12,973 nucleotides of DNA, from assembly GCA_964483805.1 (NCBI GenBank), contig CAZADH010000174.1, positions 1 to 12,973 on the forward strand, in the 5' to 3' direction. The stretch's first letter is position 1. Each line of letters starts with the position of its first letter. Positions 8,801 to 12,973 of the stretch are shown here, piece after piece. Source of the stretch: CAZADH01 sp964483805 (GTDB lineage Bacteria; Muiribacteriota; Ozemobacteria; Ozemobacterales; Ozemobacteraceae). The notes under the pieces were generated by a model, which was not told the origin of the DNA, made no database searches, and was given only the letters and a program-made list of their open reading frames with translations. The translations under genes were made by a program, and so were the position numbers.

Positions 8801-9040
8801 CTGAGCGATGCGCTCGATCAGTTCGGTGTTGGTTGGGCGAAAGCGATACAGTTCGTATGTCCGCTGCAGTTCTGCGTTTGCCGTGCCGGTCGCGAGATCA
8901 GTCGGTGGGGGCAGCAGGGCCCAGGCAGAAGAGACCGACGCCAGCAACCAGCAGCCGACGAGGACTGCCAGAGCCGCGAAGCGTCGCCACTCTTGCTGGC
9001 GGTCGCGTGCGGTTGGGGTCGGGTGTCCCGAGGTTCGCAT
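5825..9040 (-). CDS. pelB: PelB-like TPR scaffold / outer-membrane beta-barrel exporter
   Basis: This 1071-residue protein has the layout of PelB, which guides Pel through the periplasm on TPRs and exports it through a C-terminal outer-membrane barrel. The N-terminus has Arg-Arg at 19-20, a hydrophobic stretch at 21-42 and a possible signal peptidase I site after AWA (39-41); an LVGC at 27-30 could alternatively be read as a lipobox. From about 55 to 740 it is a chain of 33-34-residue helical repeats, many with a W in the AEWAG/AWSGQ style. From about 782 to 1071 the pattern is alternating beta strands rich in W, Y, R and G, with YYSPRG at about 976-981 and a terminal aromatic (EWRGW) typical of barrels. 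The start is bounded: a TAG lies in frame only four codons upstream of the ATG. The ribosome binding site is weak (TGGGGT about 12 bases away). BcsC and PgaA share this layout, but the pel context decides. It is the first gene of the operon. Confidence 0.86.
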   Translation of the reverse strand: MRTSGHPTPTARDRQQEWRRFAALAVLVGCWLLASVSSAWALLPPPTDLATGTANAELQRTYELYRFRPTNTELIERIAQLLETAGQLDDALTWYTEAHRLAPTADRSRRIAERAGWAGKPTTALAHTRHLLATDPNNIELQLKVAELAEWAGNATEAAQIFERVGRRRNDPELLRKAADRYLWSQQPRKAMPLLRQLLVRAPRDVELLDKAAEVAEWIEDLPGAIALLQRAEAVKPQRARRRKIADRLAWSGQLAQARDLFGRLCREAPRDTALRLAYADTLAAAGEASAAMRIYEVLPVARLSAAQRLTRAQWFLERGDASRALADARTVRDRSLTAAATGVIAAAAFTLGQWDEADRAYRQRLLAIEQEMTAGARAARKTPTAKPAVAAAIDGQTRLAEVRAIHERLLAIARQRHDRTGEVRALTALARLDPDAVTWPLQLAERAHQGGNERAAQLWLRQAQRCTPTDETVTRQIGESLLRSGERRQAFTVLAPLIERFHDDDGLRATVLALARENRDWKMVAALTWAEFRRDPSREQALALIDASVQVDQFEKAAEVAWDQVRRDPFDTALEASAAALLARVSPVHAGAFAAERPERIDTFYRRQIASLSAHLATVPGDRAARLQRAQIELWRQRPAAALPDQMAVLSASPTDAPLLRQTAETAEWAGLASTALRLRTTLRTVAPDDASTTLRLAQELGWRGRWRAAQPLYAEVWRNPALPRATTVLSAEPVAVQSGRRRLARTMHRTLADRIAALTPAQRDEWQRQRRELTRDLGPIAVATIDNRRDTEQIDHTRTRVFARGLVRDGRWADAELIDHRYVQRKYDHRSFAGRSLSLQFHRVPHAEQASVWRWQAVAGTGGETMQGFLPAFTHTWRRHDRETRLHLFIDPVFDTPEAVRQTLTKRGFDLTWKRMVQPRLGLTLDGAAGQWSDGNPWRHLSMTWERNWGRPARRWLRYTTTYDDSDGRGGNVYYSPRGLHTHQIALVGTDQWQRLEVNWELFAGRELPTATSGRADFRGGTLTVAGPLGRQLEWRLTGSALDSTISHFGDGGRYGQWQLGGAVEWRGW
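5829..5838 (-). promoter_or_regulatory. Ribosome binding site deciding the GTG start of pelD
   Basis: On the minus strand GGAGGGGCTG directly precedes GTGA. The GGAGG core sits about five bases before GTG 5828, ideal spacing, whereas it lies downstream of the competing ATG at 5840. This is why the GTG is chosen. The site lies within the last codons of the pelB-like gene. Confidence 0.7.
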
Positions 9041-9088
9041 AGCGATGAGCTACCCCAGTTCAAGGTACGGAGATTATGAGAAGCGTTC

Positions 9089-9117
9089 ACATTAGCACGC
9101 TGTCGCCGGTCAGGCAA
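9089..9117 (-). promoter_or_regulatory. Candidate pel operon promoter
   Basis: On the minus strand TTGCCT (9117-9112) is followed after exactly 17 bases by TAATGT (9094-9089), which would start transcription near 9082 and give a leader of about 40 bases before pelB. Both boxes match the sigma-70 consensus only partly. A nearby CATAAT (9078-9073) is a better -10 but has no -35. A weaker pair, TTGTCA (9215-9210) with TATTGA (9192-9187), lies further upstream. Treat as a candidate only. Confidence 0.35.
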
Positions 9118-9208
9118 ACGTGCGCAGCAAACGCCGCTGCCACGCGCCCCGGCTGGGCGCAGTGCCAACGACCCGCCCGCCCTTTTTCAATAATATTCGC
9201 ACGGTACC

Positions 9209-9237
9209 TTGACAAAGCGACCCAAGTTGTTTAGTGT
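9209..9237 (+). promoter_or_regulatory. Sigma-70-type promoter of the ABC transporter/GntR operon
   Basis: A perfect -35 box TTGACA (9209-9214) is followed by a 17-base spacer and a TAGTGT -10 box (9232-9237). Transcription would begin near 9244, leaving a leader of about 330 bases before the ATPase ATG at 9575. The -10 box is the left arm of an inverted repeat, a usual arrangement for repression. Confidence 0.62.
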
Positions 9238-9259
9238 ATTAGTAGAGTATGACACTAAA
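9230..9259 (+). promoter_or_regulatory. Candidate operator for the YtrA-type GntR repressor
   Basis: TTTAGTGT (9230-9237) and ACACTAAA (9252-9259) are perfect inverted 8-mers separated by 14 bases. They contain AGTGTA and GACACT, close to the AGTGTA...TACACT inverted repeat that I recall for Bacillus subtilis YtrA, although the spacing here is about one base shorter. The left arm covers the -10 box, so bound repressor would block transcription. The likely ligand is the GntR protein encoded at the end of this operon, giving autoregulation. Binding is inferred, not shown. Confidence 0.62.
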
Positions 9260-9288
9260 ACACAAACACACCGCGCGCAGGGCCCACG

Positions 9289-9319
9289 CTGTCCGTCTGT
9301 CCGTCTGTCCGTCTGTCCG
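9289..9319 (+). repeat. Octamer tandem repeat, about 3.9 copies of CTGTCCGT
   Basis: Three perfect copies of CTGTCCGT (9289-9296, 9297-9304, 9305-9312) are followed by a seven-base fourth copy (9313-9319). The tract lies in the predicted leader of the ABC operon, about 45 bases downstream of the expected transcription start. Such short tandem repeats can vary in length by replication slippage; an 8-bp unit in non-coding DNA would alter spacing rather than reading frame. Confidence 0.9.
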
Positions 9320-9397
9320 GGCCGTTCGCATTTCAATGGGAACCCAAAGAGGTCGTGTCGACACCAGCGAGAACCAGGTTGGCGCCAGTCAATGATG

Positions 9398-9432
9398 TAT
9401 GCACAGTATATGCATTGTGTATGTCACACAAT
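9398..9432. promoter_or_regulatory. TATG element repeated every 11 bases and 19-base palindrome (unknown regulator)
   Basis: TATGCA at 9398, TATGCA at 9409 and TATGTC at 9420 are spaced exactly 11 bases apart, about one helical turn, as in tandem sites for response regulators of the OmpR type. The last copy lies within a perfect 7-bp inverted repeat, ATTGTGT (9414-9420), five-base spacer, ACACAAT (9426-9432). The arms do not have CRP spacing. The cognate protein is unknown. The element lies 140-180 bases upstream of the ATPase start. Confidence 0.5.
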
Positions 9433-9446
9433 CCCGTCCGTTCCCG

Positions 9447-9476
9447 TAGGGGCGACCCGCCGGGTCGCCCGCCTAT
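9447..9476. repeat. GC-rich hairpin resembling a dispersed REP-like element
   Basis: GGGCGACCC (9450-9458), a GCC loop and GGGTCGCCC (9462-9470) form a perfect 9-bp stem, flanked by GTAG on the left and GCCTAT on the right. The core GTAGGGGCGACCC...GGGTCGCCC resembles palindromes I recall as scattered in many copies in some GC-rich Gram-negative genomes. No T-run follows on either strand, so it is not a typical intrinsic terminator. In the transcript it would fold strongly about 100 bases before the ATPase start. Confidence 0.7.
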
Positions 9477-9561
9477 CCCGGCAAAAGGCGAATCCAAACA
9501 TGCCGCGCAGTTGTCCCAGTCACGGGCGAATTCCCCATGATCGCCTGAATGTTCCGAAAGT

Positions 9562-9565
9562 GAGG
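9562..9565 (+). promoter_or_regulatory. Ribosome binding site of the ABC ATPase gene
   Basis: GAGG, within AGTGAGGT, lies nine bases before the ATG at 9575. It supports this start; no other in-frame start with a site is visible nearby. Confidence 0.6.
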
Positions 9566-9574
9566 TCATAACGC

Positions 9575-10468
9575 ATGAACGCCATATCCATTGAACACCT
9601 CAACAAAGGATACGGTTCACGCCCGGTCCTGGTCGATCTGAACGCCACGGTGCCTTCGGGCCAGGTCGTGCTTCTGCTCGGGCGCAACGGCGAGGGCAAA
9701 ACCACGCTGCTGCGCGTTCTGCATGGGTTGGTCGGGCGCGAGACAGGCGCCGTCGATGTGCTCGGCTTCGATCCGGGCGTCGACCCGGTGCCGTTGCATC
9801 GGCGCTCCGTCCTGATGCCCGAAGAGTGCAATCTCTACCCGTGGATGACCGGCCATGGCACCGCTGCATTCATGGCTCCGCTGTATCCTGCGTGGCGCGG
9901 CGATCTGTTCACCCGGCTGGCTGCCGACATCGATGTGCCGCTCGATCAACGTGTCGACACGATGTCTCGGGGTACCCGGCGTAAACTGATGCTGGTGCTG
10001 GCTCTGGCAGCCTCTCCCGAGGTCCTGTTGCTCGACGAGCCGTTCGCCGGGTTCGATGCGGTCGTGCGTCGGCAGATTCTTTCGACGCTGATCCGCTCGC
10101 TGGCCGACGAAGGTCGGACGCTGCTCATCGCTACGCACGAGATCGATGCCTGCGAAGGCATCTGCGATCGCGTCCTCATTCTGCACAATGGGCGTCTGGC
10201 CGTCGACCTCGAGCGCGACGCGATCAAGGCGGGCGTGCGCCGGGTGGTCGTGCAGCTCGCCGAGCCGATTGCGGCGCTGCCGACGCACGCGCAGATTCTG
10301 GTCGCGCGTTCGCGGGGCAGCGAACTCGAACTGGTGTTGCGTGACTACACCGACGCCCTGGCCGCGCAGCTTCTCGCCAACTACCAGGTGCGCGAACGAC
10401 GCGTCGAGGGGCTCAGCCTCGAAGACATCTTCGTGGCTCTGACCGGTGGCAAGGAGGTCGTCCAATGA
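9575..10468 (+). CDS. ABC transporter ATP-binding protein, GntR-associated (YtrB/EcsA-like) type
   Basis: This 297-residue cytoplasmic ATPase would energise the permease encoded directly downstream. Motifs in order: Walker A GRNGEGKTT (36-44); a Q-loop region VLMPEE (79-84) in which the usual Gln is replaced; the family-typical YPAW (104-107); a signature SRGTRRK (131-137) instead of LSGGQ, as I recall from GntR-linked transporters; Walker B with catalytic Glu, VLLLDEP (150-156); a D-loop GFD (159-161); and the switch His in ATHE (186-189). After about 220 there is a C-terminal extension of about 75 residues typical of ABC-2 ATPases. The last four bases, ATGA, overlap the permease start. The substrate cannot be read from the sequence; antimicrobial-peptide or cell-wall-antibiotic resistance exporters and envelope-stress systems are possible relatives. 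Confidence 0.95.
   Translation: MNAISIEHLNKGYGSRPVLVDLNATVPSGQVVLLLGRNGEGKTTLLRVLHGLVGRETGAVDVLGFDPGVDPVPLHRRSVLMPEECNLYPWMTGHGTAAFMAPLYPAWRGDLFTRLAADIDVPLDQRVDTMSRGTRRKLMLVLALAASPEVLLLDEPFAGFDAVVRRQILSTLIRSLADEGRTLLIATHEIDACEGICDRVLILHNGRLAVDLERDAIKAGVRRVVVQLAEPIAALPTHAQILVARSRGSELELVLRDYTDALAAQLLANYQVRERRVEGLSLEDIFVALTGGKEVVQ
10451..10458 (+). promoter_or_regulatory. Strong Shine-Dalgarno for the ABC permease
   Basis: AAGGAGGT, a full match to the anti-Shine-Dalgarno, lies six bases before the ATG at 10465 and within the last codons of the ATPase gene. Together with the ATGA overlap it predicts efficient, near-equimolar translation of the two subunits. Confidence 0.8.
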
Positions 10469-12609
10469 ACAGCCTGCTGCGTAAAGAACTCCGTGAACAC
10501 TACCTGCACTTTGTGGTGATGGCTTTCTTTCCGCTTGTCATCCTCGGGGGCATGGCACTCATGCGGGCGTTCGACCCGTCATCGGCGGCTCTGGTCCTGT
10601 TCGTGCTGACCGGGCCGGCGCTCTCGTTTCTCGTGGGCAGCCATCTCTTCGCGGCCGAGTTGAAGAACCAGACGCTCTCGTTTCTCGTGGGTCTGCCCTT
10701 GTCGCGCACCCGCATCTGGGTGACCAAAATAGTGTTTGGGGTTTGCTTCTGTGCTGCGCTCTACGCCTGGTTTCTACTGGTTATGGTTTCGATCTCGGGG
10801 TCGCCGCAGGTGAGTGGTGAGTTTGTCGGCGTCATCGTGCTGGTGTCGGCAGCCGCATTTTCGCTGGGTGCGATGGCCGGAATGCTGCCCGAGCAATTCA
10901 CCGGTCTGATGCTGGCCGCCATTGGGCTGGTCGGGGCCCTGCTGACCCAGTTCAACCGTTTTCTCGTCACCATGAACTGGCCGCTGTTCAGTGTGTTGCT
11001 CGTGCCCGTGCCGCTGGCCGCCTCGTACATGGCGTTCCGCCGTGGTGAACTCATGGACTGCTGGCGTCGGTGGGTCTGGACGTTCGGCACGCTGGGTGTC
11101 GGGTTGGCCGTGGTCCTGACCATCATCTCTGGCCTCGATGCCGCCGCCGATGCGCGTCGCTTCACCCTCGCCGAACTCGATCCGACCGGTAGCGCGACGG
11201 TCGAGCGGTGGGAGGGGATCGGCCCGGTCGAGGGCGGCGGCGTGCTGGCCATGGCCCATGTTGCGCCGCCGTGGTGGGACCCGATCCAGCGCAATGTCGT
11301 CCGTGGATCGGCCTTGAACGTGGCCTTCAGCGATATCTTCGCGACGCATCAGGTGCGACCGTTCGTCCTGTATCCCGACACCGGGGTGGTCAAGCCGGTT
11401 GGGCCGAGGATGGCCGCGGCCCAGCCGATGCCTGATGGCCGCCACGTGTTGCTCAATGTCGTCCATCGTTCGCTGGGCATCCTGTTCGACCACGTCGTGT
11501 CGTTGCAGTGTGTGGATTTGCGGGGCGAGCAACCCACCGTCGAGATCGACACCAACGCCGTCGTGCTCGGCTGCACCCCGGCCGGCGCCGTCGTCTATCA
11601 ACGCTATGTGCGCGATCCGCTGTCTGGAACCGAGATCGTCGAGTTGTGTGTCCGCGATCTGCAGGAGGCAAAGAGCAAAGTTCTGGCCGTGGCCGAGAGT
11701 GCGCGCAAGCCATACGGCGTATTGCTATCATCGGGTGGCGCTGTCCTGTGGATTTCCGAGAAGGGGCGTCGGGTCGAGGCAATTCGTCGCGCCGACCAGA
11801 CCGTGCATCTGCTGAGGCCCAGCTATCAGTATCAAATGGTGCCGTTGCGCGGGGGCGGGCCGGTGGCGCTGCCGTTCTCGGGCCGCCTCGACAACTGGTG
11901 CCTGGTCGGCGATGCGGTTCTGCTTGCGGTCGAGACCGATCGCGACGCGCTGATCATCGCGCCCCGGGCCGCCTCGGGGGCCGAGGCGCTGGCACCCGAG
12001 GCCGCCGCCCTGGCGGCGACAAAGCGCATCGTGCACGCGGTCGTCGATGGCACCGGCGAGATTGCCTGGCAACCATGGTTGGACACCGGCTCAGGGCTTC
12101 CCGGGAGGCCCCTGGGACTCGCCGACCGGCGCGGCCTCATCGGCTATCGGCTCGTGCCCACGCCGCGAGACGCCGCTGGGGCGCTGCCGGCGAGTTATAC
12201 CCGCGCAACGTCCGGTCGCATTCTGGAAGATTGGGAACAACCGCGTGATTATGTCATTACGATGTATGACGTTGCCAATCGGGCGTGTCAAGACCTCGTC
12301 ACCGTCCCACATACGCGCGATGTCACGTTCGTGCGCAGTGCGACGGGCCGCACGGTGCTGGTTTCACCGCGTGATTCTATCGATCCGGTCGGGCGGTCGT
12401 GGGTGCTGAAAGTGGCGGGCACCGGGGTCGCATCGGCGCCGCCGACAGTGGTTCCCCTGACGACGCCAGTGGTTTTTGACTTGCGCGCTCACGTCATCGC
12501 GCTGGCTGACGAGCGGTTCCTGGTCATGAAACCGGGCGAAACCTGGCTGCTCGATGCTGCCACCGGCGCCTGCCGGCGCCTGGGTCAGACAGGGGGTGAT
12601 GCGCGATGA
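10465..12609 (+). CDS. ABC-2-type permease with large predicted periplasmic C-terminal domain
   Basis: The first 225 or so residues form an ABC-2-type membrane domain with about seven helices (14-34, 41-62, 84-110, 119-140, 145-163, 172-190, 203-223). The stretch between helices 2 and 3 (AELKNQTLSFLVGLPLSRTR and following, about 64-88) matches the cytoplasmic coupling segment of this family. With the N-terminus inside and an Arg-rich loop (RRGELMDCWRR) before helix 7, the remaining 487 residues (about 228-714) should be periplasmic. They are beta-rich and contain propeller-like phrases such as PDGRHVLLNV (323-332) followed by an LxCVDL strand, so a WD40/TolB-like beta-propeller is possible but unproven. 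Usual ABC-2 permeases have about 250-400 residues, so this is a large extension. It overlaps the ATPase gene and the GntR gene by ATGA. Export or signalling across the inner membrane is inferred; the substrate is unknown. Confidence 0.87.
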   Translation: MNSLLRKELREHYLHFVVMAFFPLVILGGMALMRAFDPSSAALVLFVLTGPALSFLVGSHLFAAELKNQTLSFLVGLPLSRTRIWVTKIVFGVCFCAALYAWFLLVMVSISGSPQVSGEFVGVIVLVSAAAFSLGAMAGMLPEQFTGLMLAAIGLVGALLTQFNRFLVTMNWPLFSVLLVPVPLAASYMAFRRGELMDCWRRWVWTFGTLGVGLAVVLTIISGLDAAADARRFTLAELDPTGSATVERWEGIGPVEGGGVLAMAHVAPPWWDPIQRNVVRGSALNVAFSDIFATHQVRPFVLYPDTGVVKPVGPRMAAAQPMPDGRHVLLNVVHRSLGILFDHVVSLQCVDLRGEQPTVEIDTNAVVLGCTPAGAVVYQRYVRDPLSGTEIVELCVRDLQEAKSKVLAVAESARKPYGVLLSSGGAVLWISEKGRRVEAIRRADQTVHLLRPSYQYQMVPLRGGGPVALPFSGRLDNWCLVGDAVLLAVETDRDALIIAPRAASGAEALAPEAAALAATKRIVHAVVDGTGEIAWQPWLDTGSGLPGRPLGLADRRGLIGYRLVPTPRDAAGALPASYTRATSGRILEDWEQPRDYVITMYDVANRACQDLVTVPHTRDVTFVRSATGRTVLVSPRDSIDPVGRSWVLKVAGTGVASAPPTVVPLTTPVVFDLRAHVIALADERFLVMKPGETWLLDAATGACRRLGQTGGDAR
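12591..12598 (+). promoter_or_regulatory. Ribosome binding site of the GntR regulator gene
   Basis: AGGGGGTG lies seven bases before the ATG at 12606, inside the 3' end of the permease gene. It fixes the start of the truncated regulator gene. Confidence 0.6.
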
Positions 12610-12973
12610 TCCGCATCGATGAACGGTCCGAAATCCCCATCTACCTGCAACTGATCAACGGCATCAAGCGCGAGATCATGGTCGGGGTGTTTCCGCCCGA
12701 CAGCCGCCTGCCATCGATTCGCGAACTCGCCGTCGATCTGGCCGTGAACCCGAACACCATTGCCAAGGCGTTCGCCGAGCTCGAGCGCGAAGGAGTGATC
12801 TACATGAAGCGTGGACAGGGCGCGTTCGTGGCGCCGACCTCGAACGAGCAGCGTCTGGCCGAAGCCACGGCAGCGATCAGGGCGCTGGTGGCCCAGGTTC
12901 GCGACCTCGCCCACAGCATGGGCATCGAGCGCAAGACGTTGCGCGCCCTCATTGACCGTGAGCTGAGCGAACC
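12606..12973 (+). CDS. GntR-family transcriptional regulator, YtrA subfamily (3' end cut by window)
   Basis: The 122 complete codons visible encode a near-complete YtrA-type GntR repressor. The winged helix-turn-helix spans about residues 8-76: IYLQLINGIKREIMVG (12-27), LPSIRELAVDLAVNPNTIAK (35-54, containing the recognition helix) and the wing GVIYMKRGQGAFVA (63-76). A short helical dimerisation tail follows from about 80, characteristic of YtrA rather than the large ligand domains of FadR, HutC or MocR types. YtrA members are usually about 120-130 residues, so only a few residues should be missing. The ATG overlaps the permease stop (ATGA), so it is the third gene of the operon. It probably represses its own operon at the inverted repeat at 9230-9259, with release by cell-envelope stress or an antibiotic-like ligand; that last point is inference from related systems. 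Confidence 0.95.
   Translation, partial: MIRIDERSEIPIYLQLINGIKREIMVGVFPPDSRLPSIRELAVDLAVNPNTIAKAFAELEREGVIYMKRGQGAFVAPTSNEQRLAEATAAIRALVAQVRDLAHSMGIERKTLRALIDRELSE

Larger units (their letters stand above)
9041..9574. other. Divergent intergenic regulatory region
   Basis: About 534 bases separate the pelB-like start (minus) from the ABC ATPase start (plus). No credible gene lies here: the open frames across it have no family resemblance and run through repeats. Going left to right it holds a candidate minus-strand promoter (9089-9117), a 7-bp direct repeat GCAAACG (9114-9133), a short GC hairpin (9144-9160), a plus-strand promoter and operator (9209-9259), an octamer tandem repeat (9289-9319), a TATG element repeated every 11 bases with a 19-base palindrome (9398-9432), a GC-rich hairpin repeat (9450-9470) and the ribosome binding site of the ATPase (9562-9565). 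Confidence 0.85.

Noticed and set aside
9144..9160. GCGCCC/GGGCGC hairpin between the divergent promoters
   Set aside because: Only a 6-bp stem without a T-run; such pairings are common in GC-rich DNA.
9125..9180. Sigma-54-like boxes on the minus strand (TGGCAG...TTTGCT and TTGGCAC...CAGC)
   Set aside because: The GG to GC spacing is 11 bases in both cases, and sigma-54 promoters require 10.
9416..9428. CRP-like site TGTG...CACA
   Set aside because: The half-sites are only five bases apart, while CRP sites need eight between TGTG and CACA.
9289..9470. CRISPR-like repeat array
   Set aside because: The repeat unit is only 8 bases and directly tandem, with no spacers and no cas genes nearby.
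9209..9571. Possible 120-residue gene in the intergenic region
   Set aside because: Its start overlaps the -35 box, and it runs through the octamer repeat, the palindrome and the hairpin; it has no good ribosome binding site and no recognisable family.
1..12973. tRNA, rRNA, insertion sequence or phage attachment site
   Set aside because: I saw no cloverleaf-like sequence, transposase motifs, terminal inverted repeats or flanking duplications on either strand.

Overview
The window is GC-rich and densely coding, and it holds two divergent operons separated by about 530 bases of regulatory DNA. The left operon, on the minus strand, encodes a predicted outer-membrane beta-barrel protein, which points to a Gram-negative (diderm) bacterium. 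I cannot place the organism more precisely.

Left operon, read right to left from 9040 to 36: a Pel-type exopolysaccharide synthesis and secretion cluster in the order pelB-like, pelD, pelE, pelF, pelG. PelF is the cytoplasmic GT4-type polymerase. PelD, PelE and PelG form the inner-membrane part of the synthase, and PelD keeps an RxxD cyclic-di-GMP binding motif inside a degenerate GGDEF domain. The PelB-like protein combines an N-terminal membrane or signal segment, a long TPR scaffold and a C-terminal barrel for export. All four junctions overlap by 1 to 4 bases (GTGA, ATGA, ATGA, TGATG), so the genes are tightly coupled in translation. No pelA (deacetylase/hydrolase) or pelC (lipoprotein) is present. 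pelB is the first gene, so pelA could only lie beyond the left edge or elsewhere in the genome.

Intergenic region 9041-9574: it holds a candidate pel promoter on the minus strand, a strong promoter (TTGACA, 17 bases, TAGTGT) for the right operon overlapped by a YtrA-like inverted repeat, an octamer tandem repeat, a TATG element repeated every 11 bases that runs into a 19-base perfect palindrome, and a GC-rich 9-bp hairpin resembling a dispersed REP-like repeat.

Right operon, plus strand from 9575 to the window end: an ABC ATPase, an ABC-2-type permease with an unusually large predicted periplasmic C-terminal domain (possibly a beta-propeller), and a YtrA-subfamily GntR repressor cut off by the window edge. 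The three genes overlap by ATGA junctions. The arrangement suggests an exporter or envelope-stress transporter that is self-regulated through the operator near 9230-9259. Nothing in the sequence proves a functional link to Pel; the two operons only share the regulatory gap. The least ordinary features are the permease C-terminal domain, the compact layout without pelA and pelC, and the stacked regulatory and repeat elements.
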